Shown one piece after another: positions 45,049 through 57,477 of a stretch of DNA of 64,000 nt. The notes under the pieces were generated by a model that was not told the DNA's origin, did not search any database, and was given only the letters and a program-made list of their open reading frames with translations. The position numbers and the translations under genes are program-made. The first letter of the stretch is position 1; the number at the start of each line of letters is the position of its first letter. The stretch is from Cochliopodium minus (Eukaryota; Discosea; Himatismenida; Cochliopodiidae): assembly GCA_024220525.1 (NCBI GenBank), contig JAMYWO010000039.1:115052-179051 (forward strand), given 5' to 3'.

Positions 45049-48000
45049 ATGAAAAGATTTCAATCTCGAATTAATGTCAATAGTGAGGATTTCAAAAAGA
45101 AATATGCCAAAACTTCCGAAGTATGTGAGGAATTGCTGAAGAAATTAGAGGAATCTAATTATCAGGGACTAGTAAAAACCAAACAAATATATACTTTTGA
45201 TCATATCTTCAGATCAATATAGATCAAATTTTTGAAACTATAAATAAAATCCCAAATTAAAAATTATAAATTGGAATTAATGAAATATTAAACATAATAG
45301 GAAGATCATATCAAGAGATTTCACAAAGAAGGAAGAATACTTGGTAATTATTTATTTGCATATCTTAAAATTGTTGAAATTACTGTTTTCCTTCAAAAAG
45401 CAAGAGATAGAATAGAAATGATTTTGGATGAAGATTCACCATTCTTGGAATTGTGTACACTTGCAGGATATGGACAAGATGATGCGCCAGTAGGAGCAGG
45501 AATAGTGGGTGGCATTGGAGTTATTTGGTAAATAATTTTACATTTCATTCTAAATGCAACACATTCATAAATATTCATCTCGAGAAATGGAACATGATAA
45601 AATTTAAAATATCCAATTTGATTTAATTCTTAAGATCAAATTTAATCTTTGTGATCATGATAATATATCACATTCAAGGAATATTAATAATTAATTTATT
45701 AACTTTTTTTTTAGTGGTGTGGAATGTATGGTGAGTGCAAACGTAGCAACTATCAAAGGTGGATCGATCAGCAAGACAGTGATCCCAAAGAGTGGAAGAT
45801 TGGCACAAATAGCAAGAGAAAACAGGTTGCCAACCATAAGTAAACTCCTTCTTTAAATTTATTAATGAAATGTTTAATTTTGTAAAAACCTTCAAAATTT
45901 CCACCAGCATTAACTCAGTCAGGCGGGGCGGATTTAAGAGAACAAGTGACTTTCCTATTTTTTATTTTTCTAATTTATCGTTTTCTATTTTAAAATTTTT
46001 TTTTTTGTTTCTTTCAACAAAATTAAATTTTTAATTTATTTTCCATTTTTAGTTTGAAGTCTTTCATGCTGGAGGTGCTGGTTTCCGTGAATTGGCTCAA
46101 AGATCCAAAAAGGGATTTACTTCCATCAGCGTAGTTTTTGGCAGCAGCACAGCAGGTGGTGCCTACACACCTGGAATGTCAGATTATGTGATTATGGTTA
46201 AAAAAAAAGCTTATGTTTATTTGGTAAAAATTATTTTACATATTTATTATTTGTTTTTTCTATAGATTTTCAATTATATTTTATTTTTATCCATTTTTAC
46301 ATTTTATTTCTAAAAAAAAATTTTTTTATTCATTTATTTTTAAAAACCTTCATAAGGGAGGTCCTCCACTCGTTAAATTCGCTACAGGAGAAGACACTGA
46401 TGACGAATCGTTGGGAGGTGCAGAAATGCATTCCAAGAAAAGTGGTGTTGCTGATTATTTGGCAGAGGACGAAATAGGTAACAAAATTAATGTCATTTTT
46501 AAATTAAAACCAATTTTATTTAGTATAGTTAATTTTTGTATTAGTTATTTTTTATTTTTCTATTTTTTATTTATTAATTTTTTATTTATTAATTTTTTAT
46601 TTATGTTTGTGCTTTATTTTTTAAATTTTACTTTATTGGTTATTTTTATTTTTTATTTTTTATTTTTATTTTTATTTTATTTTTTATTTTCATTTTATTC
46701 ATGTTCGTGTTTTATTTTTTAATTTTATTTTTTTTTTATTTGCGAAGATGCATTGAGGAAAGCGAGAGAAATAGTTGGAAGATTGAACTTTGAGAAGCTG
46801 GGAAAACTTCCAAAGACGATTTACAACTATGACGAGCCTTTTTACTCTCCCGAAGAGATTTTGGGGATCATCTCCGATAACATCAAGGAACCTTACGACT
46901 CTCGCGAAGTGATCGCCAGAATAGGTGATGGCTCCAACTTTTTCGAGTTCAAACCCAATTATGGCACCACTATGGTTACTGGTTGGATCAGAGTTTGTGG
47001 GTTTCCTCTCGGCGTAAAAAAAAAAAAAATCAAAAAACTTTAAATCAAATTTTAAAAAATGAAAAACTATAAACCAAAAAAATTAAAATAGTTCAAAAAT
47101 AAAAAATTTAAAAATAAAAATAAACAATAAAATTGAAATTTTTTAAAATTATTCAATTAAAAAAATTTTTTTTTTATTAAATATCATCAGGTTTTGTCCA
47201 ACAACGGAGGTATCATTTTTTCTGACAGTGCCAATAAAGCCACCCAATTTATTCAATTGTGTAACCAGAGCAACACTCCTTTGCTTTTCCTTCACAACGT
47301 CACAGGGTTTATGGTAAACAACCTATAAAATTTTCTGTCTTAAAAAAGTTTTTTATTTTCATTTCAATTTTATTTTTTAATTTTTTAATTTTTTAATTTT
47401 TTAACTTTTTAATTTTTTAATTTTTTAATCTTAAAATTCAAAAAGGTAGGGAAAAAATATGAAGAGGGAGGAATCATCAAACATGGCTCACAATTTATTA
47501 ATGCTGTTTCAAATTCTGAAGTTCCGCATATCAGTATCGTCATGGGAGCTTCTTATGGTGCTGGAAATTATGCTATGTGTGGCCGCGCTTACCAACCGCG
47601 CTTTCTCTTCTCTTGGCCTATTTCCAAGTGTGCTGTTATGGGTCCTGAACAGTTAGGCGGTGTTTTAGATACAGTCATGAGAAATTCAAGCAAAAGAAGA
47701 GGTTAGATTTTTTTTTTTTGAAAAAAAATTTTAAATATGAAAAAAAAAAAAAATTTGTTTGGTTTTTAAAAAATAAAATAAAAATTGACTTTATGACTTA
47801 TTTTTTCCACCAAAATTAATTTTTTAATTTTTTTTTTTTTTTTAAAAAAAAGGTATAAAAGTTGATGAAGAAAAAGCCAATTTCGCCAAACAGATGCTCG
47901 TCTCTAATGTTGAAACAACTTCGGATGTCTATTACACCTCTTCTCGTTGTTTGGACGACGGTGTCATCGACCCAAGAGACACCCGTACAGTTTTGTCTAT

Positions 48001-48139
48001 TTGTTTATCTGTTATTTATAATAACCCTGTTAAGGGAGGAAACCTCTATGGTGTCAGTCGTAAATACTTTTTTCTTTTTTAGTTTTAATTTTTTTTTGAC
48101 GTGTTTTCTTTCTTACTTTGATAATTTATAGGTTATTGA
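45049..48139 (+). CDS. MCCB-like: Acyl-CoA carboxylase carboxyltransferase (beta) subunit, methylcrotonoyl-CoA carboxylase type
   Basis: Twelve exons totalling 1608 nt, 535 aa, all phases consistent. Seen: [111 protein letters not shown] and [15 protein letters not shown]. These are the two crotonase-fold halves that move carboxyl from biotin to the acyl-CoA. The Phe/Tyr region and GGxIKxGAQ-like segment favour methylcrotonoyl- (leucine catabolism) or geranyl-CoA over propionyl-CoA. A biotin/alpha subunit must be elsewhere. The N-terminus ([15 protein letters not shown]) is short and only weakly presequence-like, so matrix location is uncertain. Confidence 0.88.
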
Positions 48140-48382
48140 AACATCATTTTCGATTGAGCATCTTTTTCAAAGTTTGGATTCAAAAAAAAAAAAAAAAATA
48201 AAGGATCATTTTATAATTTGTTTTGTATTGATTGACTTTTGAAAATATCTTTAATTATCAACGTTTGAAAAAAAATTATTTGAAGAGAATTGCAAAATCC
48301 AACAATCAATTATCAAAAAAAAAAAAAAAAAAAAAAAATTGAACTGGTTCCATAACAGAAAGGAACAAAAAATATTTTTAAA

Positions 48383-49138
48383 ATGGGTCTTTATATAAGC
48401 AATTTATTTAATTGGTCTGGCTTTGAAGGAGGAAATGTAGAAAGAAGAATTCTTATGGTAGGACTCGATTCTGCTGGAAAAACCACTATTCTTTATAAAT
48501 TTAAACTAGGGGAAGTACAAACTACTATCCCAACTATTGGGTAAAAAAAAAAAAAAGAAAATTATCATATTCAATTCTTCCAATTTCATTAATTTATAAA
48601 CCTTCTTTTTCATTATTATTTAGCTTCAACATAGAATCTGTAACTTACAAAAATATCACATTCACTGTATGGGATGGTAAAATAAATATCATTAATACAT
48701 GGATACATATTTAATAATAAAGATGATATATGAGATTAAATCTATTTCTTACTTTTTAACCTTTATTTAAAATTTTTTTTCAAAGTTGGTGGTCAAGATA
48801 AAATCAGACCTTTGTGGAAGCACTATTATGAAGATGCAGAAGCTCTCATCTTTGTGATAGATTCCAATGATAAAAAGAGAATAGAAGAAGCCAAAAAAGA
48901 GATGACAGGGATCCTCTCAGAAGGTGATTTAAATAATACCATCTTGCTTGTATTCGCAAATAAACAAGATTTGCCTAATGCTCTCAGTGTCACTGAAATC
49001 ACCGAAAGATTGGAGCTCACCAAATTGAAAATCGATTGGAATATCCAAAGTTGTGTTGGTACTACTGGTACTGGTTTGTATGAGGGTTTGGATTGGCTTG
49101 CATCCAAGCTCAAAAACAAAGCAACCAATAATAAATAA
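48383..49138 (+). CDS. ARF-family GTPase
   Basis: Exons 48383-48540, 48624-48676 and 48786-49138 (564 nt, 187 aa). It starts MGLY, giving the Gly2 needed for N-myristoylation. The motifs are [50 protein letters not shown] and a final Lys-rich tail. ARFs recruit coats and lipid enzymes at Golgi and endosomal membranes. Ser replaces the usual Ala/Ser position in GLDSAGK and the sequence is somewhat divergent, so ARF1-like versus another ARF/ARL cannot be settled. Confidence 0.93.
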
Positions 49139-49332
49139 AATAATTAATCTTTTTTTATTGAAAATGATGTTATTTGGTTTATACGCAACCCATTCATCCT
49201 ATTTTTATTTGATATATTGTTATTATCCTTTTTAATTTTGTATTCAATCCTTCATATTATCGGCTTCTGTTGATTCAGATGGAAAAAAAAAAATAAAAAA
49301 ATCGATTTTAAAACATATCCAATCAATTAAAT

Positions 49333-50190
49333 ATGGATGCCCCTCCTATTCAACAAATCAACATAGATGAAATTGAGATTCTTGTTAATAAAATGGTACT
49401 ACTATCAATCCAATTATTAAAATCTCCAGTTTTATTTACTTTCTAGGTTACGGATGGTATTATCAATTTCCTAAACAAAAGAGCATGGAAGAAAAGTAAA
49501 ATTTTTAAATTTCCTCTCAAATAATTTATTTATATAATCCTTCCAATTGACTGAAATTCCATCCAATAATTATATCTATATAATTGAATATCTATATTTT
49601 TATATCCCAAAGGATTCAATGAAGCTGGTGTTAATAAATTGGAAGACTTTTTCAAGATTGAAAAAGACCAATGGGATCTGATACCCAGGAATAAAGCGAT
49701 CAAAATGAATCTCATGAAACATGTGGAAGGATTGAAGGATATCCCGATGACAACCGAAGAAGAAACTAAGGATAAACAAAAGAGATGCACTCACACCAAT
49801 TATAAACAGGTTGTTGCTATGTAAATACAAAGTTTTTTAAAAAAGTTAATCCCCAATATTAAATCTAAAATAATTATGATCACATCAGGAAAAGTACTCA
49901 AATTGACATTGATGAAATCATTTGTAATGATTGTGGTTTGGTTTTAGTTAGAGATTTTTCCACAAATTATGACAAGGACCCCAAATCAGAGGTAAATCTT
50001 TTTTTTTAAAGACAAATTCCCATAAGCCTTAATTTTTGTTGTTAATTGCTTAAAAAAAATTCTTTTTCAGATCAGGGATTGGAAGTGGTACGAATCTTAC
50101 TACATGAAAACTTATAAAAGCATGCCTAATTTAAATTCTTACAACTTAATTAATATTGATAATGAAGAGGAACTCATCTATTTGGGTTAA
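49333..50190 (+). CDS. Small zinc-ribbon-like protein (180 aa), unrecognised
   Basis: Exons 49333-49395, 49447-49495, 49613-49820, 49889-49991 and 50071-50190 (543 nt), all in phase. The N-terminal half is helical and SAM-domain-like in tone (VNKLEDFFKIEKDQWDLIP). Residues about 100-130 have Cys-x-His, then CNDCGLVLVRDF, which resembles the TFIIB-type zinc ribbon (two ligands, spacer, CxxCG). That would suggest nucleic-acid binding. The C-terminus is Tyr/Asn-rich and acidic. It is not long enough to be TFIIB. Function unknown. Confidence 0.68.
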
Positions 50191-50919
50191 AAATAAATTT
50201 ACTTTGTTTTAGAATCTTTTTTTGTTTCATAACTGACTAAAATTTTCAGCATCAAATGTTTTTGAAATTTTAATTTTATCTTAAAAACAAGTTTTTGGTT
50301 CCTTCATGGTTTTCTTGAATGAAAATTATTTCCTCCAAAACCAAATTAAAGAAAAACTAAATTTTTAACTTTCCTTTTAATTAATTGAAAAGCTTTCACA
50401 ATACTCCATTTATCTGAATGCATTTATTTATCCTTTTTGACATTTCATTTTTCTTTCCAATTAAGGGGATTAATCTATTTTTCATTTAAAATCATTAAAA
50501 GAGGATCTTTAAAAGAGGTCAATATCCATCGAATTTTAACTATTCTTTTTCATTTAATTTAACCAAAATTTTTCGATAAGCCAAAAATATTAAAAAAATC
50601 ATTTTTAAAATTGCATCAACTAATTAATCCTTCTCACAAACTTTGGATCATCCAATCTTAGATAAATTTTTATCGTTAAAAATATATTTTTTCAAATAAA
50701 AAATAAAAAATTGGATTGGTTTTTTTGGCCAATATAGATAAAGTAAATTATATTTTTTTTTTTTGGGAATCTCTTTCTTCTCTTCGCATATCATTTTGTC
50801 AAATTATAATAAATAAAATTATAAAAATCTCTCAAAATAAATTTATTTGATACTGCAAAATAACAATAAAAATTTAAATTTATTTGATCATTACAAATAA
50901 TACAACGTATATAATAGAA
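50191..50919. other. Intergenic region, presumed RasGEF promoter, no gene seen
   Basis: About 730 bp of A/T-rich sequence with stops in all frames and a T-run near 50752. No tandem or inverted repeat is apparent. Confidence 0.5.
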
Positions 50920-53900
50920 ATGAATGAGAAGATACAATCAAATAAGGTGACAGATAATTTAGATTATGAAGATATGGAAAAAGAAATCGAAAATCTATCA
51001 TCTGGGGAGATAGATAAAAGAGAAGACAAATTTCTCAAAGAGAGATTGATTTTTTTAAACGAAAATGTAAAACCAATCAAAAAGGAATTCCAATTGGAAT
51101 TCATCGAAAAAGGATCCGTTGAAAAACAAAAAGAACAGCTGGAAAAGCAAAAGAGAATCATTTATATCTCAAAAAATGGTGTAAACAGCCCGAATCTTGA
51201 CAATAGGAGTGTTCAATTCAATCAGGCAAAAAAAGTGATTAAAACATTGAAATTGAAGATCCCACCCAACAAACAAAATTTACACATATATAAGAAAATC
51301 AGAGCCAAATCCAATTCTTTGAAATATCCCATCTCAAAATTGCCTGCGAAATTGCCTGTGTTGATAAAATCTCCAAGAAAAGAAGATATAAATATAATAG
51401 GAGGTACAAGCCCTCCAAATGTGAATAAAAATAACAACAATAATATACCAAATAAATCAAACATCATTAATAATGAGACCAATAATAATAATAATCCTTA
51501 TATCAACAATAATACGAATATAAATAACAATTCAAATAATAATTCAAATGTAATCAATAAAACCACAGTACCCATCAGCATCAATACAAATATCAACAAT
51601 AATCAAGAGAATATTCTCTCTTCCAGCCCCAATAATAACAACAAGATGAATCTCCCTTTGAAATTAAAATCTCCTTCACCAAAATTCGAGAATAAGCACA
51701 ATACCTCCCCACTCTTCAAAATGATGTCTCCAAGAAAGGAATTACCTCCAAAATCTCCAAAAGAAAATTCTTCACATGTCCAATTTGCAAAGACATCTCC
51801 AAGAAGAGAAACAGATCCCATTTTAATCTCAAATAACAACAAGGATAATAAAACTCCCAGAAAGGTAACGGATGCCAATCCTATTGGCTTGATGAAAGCC
51901 AATAACTCGATAAATAAATCTCAATCTCCAAGGGTCGAAGATAAGAACTCTTTGAGTCCCATCTTGGGACATTTCGTTTCGCCAAGGGAAGTCAACATGA
52001 AAAATCAGCAACATAATAATACTAACCATCAAAATAACCATCATCATAATGACAATAATAATCAGAATAACAATAATTTCACAATCACTCCAAGAAACGA
52101 AAACAATGATAATAAAAAGAATGTCAATCCGCATATTAATCCGAATTCAAATATTCTCCCAACAAACAAATCAAATCTTAGACAATCCTTGTTTTTGATA
52201 GATGAAAATAAGGCCGAAATAATCACCAACTTCCGCAAGTACTCGCCATTCAACCTGATGTTCGGAATAGGCCCACCACCACACACAGGAGATCTCCCAC
52301 CTGAATATGTCTTCCCAAGTGACGATGATTACACAATGTCCCTCATGCCTAAAACAGACAAGTTCTTAAAAGAAAATCCTACATGGATCCTTGTACACTC
52401 AGAAAGAGACAAATCCACCAGGCCCACCGGTGTCCGCTTTGAAAAATCGAGATCGAGGTCTCAATCCATCTCTCCTATGATGTCTGCTTCAAAGAGCATG
52501 TCCATCAACGAACTAACAAGGACTTCCGACGGGATGAACGCTACTTCTTCCAAGGCTCTATTGAGCTCGACTACTCCTTCCATCACTTTGTTTGACTCGA
52601 TCAATGAGATCGACTACATCTTTGATGACTCCACTAAAAAAGATGAAGAGTCTGAGACTTACATGGATGAGAATGAGGATAATTCTGAAATCACTTACGA
52701 AGAAAACAAGGATGAAGATGCCAATTCTACCAACGGAATCACCCGAAAACTCAAATTCAAGACCAAACAGGAAAAAGAGGAATTTCAAATCGAGAAAAGA
52801 CGTGTGAAGCTGGAAAAAAGAAACATTTTAATCAACAAACTCGTCGATACTGCCCAACAGAATAACTTGTTTGATATCCCTGATTCTCCCCGCAACATCC
52901 GCTTCAATGAAGAAAAGAGTAATGTGCCTGAGGAGGAGCCCCTTTTGCAAGGAGCTTCAATTCCAAAATTGATTCAAAGAATAACCTACGATAAATATCC
53001 AAGTAAAAAAAAAATTAAATGTTTATTTTTTTTTTTTCTAAAAACTTTTAAATTCTTTTTTAGATCCAGAACTTGTGATGGATTTTTTGATCATCTACCA
53101 GTCACTTATGAGCCCCATTCAATTACTGGACTTTCTAGCAATACGTTATGAGTGCAAAGAGCCAGCGATCTTGGACGAGAAAGAGAGAGTAGGCTGGAAG
53201 ATAAAAACTCTCAAAATAAGACTCAGAGTGGCTGGTGTCTTGAAATCTTGGCTCATGAAAAAGGCTTATGAGTTTGATGATCCTGTTCTCGTTCAAAAAC
53301 TCAATTCTCTTTTGCAGTTCATGAAAGAAACCAAGGGTATTGAGAAGACTGCTGAATCTTTGATGAAACTTGTGACAAAGTCGAATCAAGGAGGTATAGA
53401 TTTTTTTTTTTTTTTTGTATTTTCATTTTTTTCTTTTTTAATTATTTCTTATTGTTTTATTTTATTTTTATTATATTTTTACTTGTTATTTTTTCTTTGA
53501 TGATTTTATATTTATTTAAAATTTAAATCTCCTTTGCAAAATTATTTTAATTTTGTTGATGATTTTTTAAATCCTATTTGTTTTTAAAAAACAGATAAAA
53601 CACCAAAGTCAGAAAGTAAGTTTTTTTTTAAATAAATTTTTCATCATTTTTCTTATTTTATTTTTTTCTATATAAGAAATTGATCTTAGCCAAGAAAAAC
53701 CACCCAAATCTTTTCTACCCAAGAAAATGTCGTTTCAGGAATTATCCATTAGAGACATCCATCCAACCGAAGTTGCTCGCCAGCTTTGTTTGATAGATTT
53801 TCAACTCTATTCCAAAATTCGAAGCAGCGAATTCTGTGAAAAGAATTGGCAAAATTTTGACAAAAAAGAGAAGTCTCCTAATTTATTAAATTTCATCGAA

Positions 53901-54769
53901 CAATTCAATAAAATAAGGTAAAATATTTTTTTATATTTTTATTTTTTTCATTTTTATTTTTCATTTTTTTTATAATTTTATTATTTCTTTTTTTTTTTAA
54001 TAGTAATTGGGTCTCCACTCAAGTATTGAAGGAGACAGACTTGAAACAAAGAGCTGCCACAATGAGTCGTTTCATCACTATTGGTTTGGAGCTCAAAATC
54101 CTCCAAAATTTCAACGGTGTGATGCAGATTGTAAGTGGTTTGCAAAACGCATCATTACACAGATTAAAAAAGACTTGGAGTGTAAAAAAAAAAATTTAGA
54201 ATTTTTTCTTAATTTTTTTATTTTTATTGAATTTCTTTTTTAAATCAGTTATTGCCGACCAAAGTTTGGGGCATTTGGTGCGAACTCGTCAAATTAGTAG
54301 AAAGTAAAGATAACTTTACCGAAATCAGAAAAGTTTTGTCCATGATCAATTTGCCAGCATTGCCTTATTTAGGTAAAAAAAAAAAATATCGGGATAAAAT
54401 TTAGGAAAAAATATCAACTCCCAATATTTTAATTTAGTTTAATTTAATTTTTTAAACTCTTTTTTTACTCATCAATTTTTATTTGTTTTAAACTTTTATC
54501 TTTTTTTTTTTCTAGGAATTTTTTTGAGCGATCTTGTTTTTGTGGATGATGGAAACAAAGATTATCTTGAAAAAAGCGAGAGTGATTCTATCATCAATTT
54601 TAACAAATTCAGACACATCGCCAACATCATCAAGACTATCCTCGGCTACCAGGAAAAATCTTTTAACTTTATTCCTTCTCCTCTTATCCAACAGTTCATT
54701 TTGGAAAACGATGTTTATAGTCAACGTGAAATGCAATTGTCCTCTCTAGAATTGGAGCCAAGGAATTGA
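50920..54769 (+). CDS. RasGEF protein with long Asn/Ser-Pro-rich front, RasGEF_N and CDC25 domains (1076 aa)
   Basis: Seven exons (50920-53002, 53064-53393, 53595-53615, 53677-53917, 54004-54181, 54249-54372, 54516-54769) total 3231 nt, all in phase. Residues 1-500 are low-complexity with poly-Asn and at least seven copies of a basic Ser/Thr-Pro-Arg motif (SPRKED, SPRKEL, SPRRET, TPRKVT). RasGEF_N lies at about 675-830 (ASIPKLIQRITYDKY, PELVMDFLIIYQSLMS). The catalytic domain runs from about 845 (DIHPTEVARQLCLIDFQLYSKI, TIGLELKILQNFNGVMQIVSGLQNASL, LPALPYLGIFLSDLVFVDDG). It should load GTP on Ras/Rap proteins. A 21-nt exon lies at 53595-53615. The start is the first ATG. Confidence 0.92.
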
Positions 54770-54861
54770 TACAAAAGATTTTTCAAGTTAAAATAAAAAA
54801 AAATAAAAAAAATTTAAAATAGATTATTGATGATATTTTTTTCGAAATTTTATATTTTTAT

Positions 54862-55838
54862 TTAATCAATGTTCTGAAGTATGATCAATTCTGTTATGAA
54901 TTTTTCATCAAAATTTTTTTTTTTGAGTTCATCTTTTATCTCTTTTGTGAAGATTTTAAGATTCTCAAATTTTTCAGGAAGATAGTAACTTTCAGCTTTA
55001 TTTGACAAAAATGAAGTCCCAAAAGGGAAATAATCCTTTCTATCCATGATAGTACAAAATGGTCTTTGTTCTCCACACTTTTCCATTATTTTTTTTATTA
55101 TTGTTTGTGGATTTAACATGTTTTGTGAATCATTCAAAACTTCTTCGAAAAGTCTCGAGAATATTCCCCTGTTTTCCTCTTCATAACTTTCGTACATTCC
55201 AGATGAAATCAACTTATGAAGAATAGATAATAATAAAAAATAAATAATTAAAGTTGAATAACCCAGACAGCTTCTTGCAAAAAATTCTCATAAAAGAATT
55301 CATCTTTTATTATTTTTGGATAGATTTTTTCTTTCACTGCATAACCTGAGTTACAAGTATCAAGAATGAACATCACTTGGCAATTTGTCATATTTAAAAT
55401 ATCGACAATCTGTGATAATTCAAAGCCAGTTTCTTCAGGATTTATTGTATCAAAATCACATGGACATAGGAAAAATTTTGGGGTTGTTTCTCTTTTCAAA
55501 TAACTATGCCCTGCAAAAAAAAATAATAACAGATTCATGGTAAACTCCTTTTTTCTTGTAAGATTCTGAAAAATTTGATTTTGTAATTTCTGATCTTTAT
55601 TTTGTATTTCATTTTTCATTTCATTCAATCGATCATATATATTATTTCTCGTTGCTTGGTTGTTTTCAATTTTGATAATATGACCCAAAAGCTCGGTATT
55701 TAAATTTTTGAATAAATCAAAGATTTTTTTAGCATCGTCTCTTGCTCCCTTCAAACTCGTTAATATTAGATCATCTTTATATCTATTTATTCCTATTGAG
55801 ATTATATTAATAGAGCCATAAACAAAATTGAATTCCAT
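54862..55838 (-). CDS. Caspase-like cysteine peptidase (clan CD, C14)
   Basis: Exons 55838-55263 and 55212-54862 join in phase 0 through a 50-bp intron, 308 aa. It starts with a caspase first strand (INIISIGINRYKDDLILTSL) and GARDDAKKI. The catalytic His lies in FFFAGHSYL and the Cys in FILDTCNSG, with LISSGMYE in the small-subunit region. This is a metacaspase/paracaspase-type p20 fold; the Cys-His pair is intact, so it is probably active. There is no death domain or prodomain. It shares a 74-bp divergent start region with a degenerate paralogue. Confidence 0.8.
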
Positions 55839-55912
55839 TAAAAAGGAATCAAAACCAATTTTTTTTTATATTCTTTAAAGAAAAATTAAACAAAAAAAAA
55901 AAATTAAAAAAA
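55839..55912. promoter_or_regulatory. 74-bp bidirectional start region of the caspase pair
   Basis: Only 74 bp separate two divergent ATGs (55838 minus, 55913 plus). The sequence is almost pure A/T, so both promoters must overlap in it or extend into the genes. Inferred from layout only. Confidence 0.5.
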
Positions 55913-57404
55913 ATGTCTCTTGGATATTATTCATGCAATAAATTCCTTTCAATAAGTGAACAATTCACCCCATTTGAATTGGAAGGATATGATTTCTTTA
56001 GAGAAGAAAATGAATCTAAACAATCTATTATAAATTTCCTTTTTGAACATAAACTCAAAGAATTCGTTGAACAAAGAACCTTGCTGATAATCTATTTTTC
56101 TGCTGATTCTTTTAAACAAGGAAATTCTTATTTTATTTGTCCCAAATCATTTGATAAAGAAAATATAAAACAGACAGGAATTGAATTTTCAGAGCTAAGA
56201 GAAATTATAATCAAAATGAATTTCAGACATAATCTCATCATTTTTGATACAGTGTTCGAAGATTATTATAGTGAACTAACAAGCAAAATATTTAAACTTA
56301 GCGATCCCAAAGAGAATGAAAAAAGAGGAATTTATTTTTTAACAAAGTTTAGAAACAATTCCATTTCATCTGGAGGATTTCAAAAGAATTCTTTCTCAAA
56401 TCTTCTTCAACAAATTCTAAAAGATAATGAAAATAAAATATTTACACCACAGGAACTAGCAAAATAATCAAACTTCAAATGGAAAAGAGTTATTCCTTCA
56501 ATATTGTAGTGGGGAATCTTTCAAAAGATCATTCAGAGGACTTGCTCGGAGTACCCTTTTTCTAAAAAATACAAGATTTTATCAGAAATACAAATCAAAC
56601 TTCATAAAAAACCTCCAACTATGAAATTTGTCAATATGAAGGTTAAATATTTCAGTTTAAAACATTTTGTGGAAAGTAAAGGAGAATTAAATACATGACG
56701 ATTTTGGAAATTCTCCTCACATTATCTGCTCCAATGTTTCTGTTTCTTATGAAATTGTCCAATACTTGATAAAAAGTAAAATTGAAATAAATGTGAACAA
56801 CAAAATGATAAAAAGAACTCCTCTTCATGATTCTTTGTCTCAACTCCAAAGTTACAATCCAAAATAGTTAAATTGATGATTGAAAACAAAGCAAAATTAT
56901 GTTTTAGATCTTACCACTTTCAACTCCTCTCCATTATATTTATAGATTTAATCCAGACTTTGAAATCATTAGATGTTTGATTGAGAATAGGGCAGATGTT
57001 AATCTTCTAACAAAAAGGGACAAAGTGCTTTTGATGTTGCTTCTTTAAACAAATTTTATGACAAAAAGATAATGGAAATTCTTGTTGAAGAAAAGAATAA
57101 AAATCCAATCACTTTTATTTGTTTCTGCAAGATAGAATTGAACATAAATTTGAAGGAATAGGAATTGTGGGGATTTTAATAATTGGACAGGACACATTCC
57201 TCTCAAAAAAATTAATGATAAATGCTGGAAAATAAATTTGACCAATTTGATTTGAAGAAATCAGATTATAAATATGTATTTATCAATGATTCATCCATCT
57301 TGACCACTATAATAAGCTTTGGNCAAGTTTACAACGTTCCTCAACAACCTTTATCCCAAAATTTCCTTTTGAATGATGAACAAGAAAACAATCAAAACAA
57401 TTAA
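55913..57404 (+). CDS. Catalytically dead caspase paralogue followed by ankyrin-like repeats; frameshifted after residue 184
   Basis: An open frame of 184 codons (55913-56467) aligns with the divergent caspase gene, but the catalytic sites are lost: the His region reads YFSADSF and the Cys region IIFDTVFEDYY. After a one-base slip at about 56464 the homology goes on (IIKLQMEKSYSF, SEDLLGVPFF). From 56.68 to 57.12 kb ankyrin-type pieces follow in changing frames (RTPLHDSLSQ, STPLHYIYRFN, CLIENRADVNLL). A single N sits at 57323. The first frame is clean, so the pseudo-caspase is probably a real product. The rest suffers from sequence faults or decay. Confidence 0.6.
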
Positions 57405-57477
57405 ACTTAGTTTTTCAACTCAAATCAATCATTTAAAATTCAATTAAAAGATTTTATTGAAAGAAAATAATTTTTTT

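Noticed and set aside
46748-47013. Propionyl-CoA carboxylase beta as the identity of the 45-48 kb gene
   Set aside because: The glycine-rich and KHGSQ-type segments fit the methylcrotonoyl/geranyl-CoA branch better, though this is not decisive.
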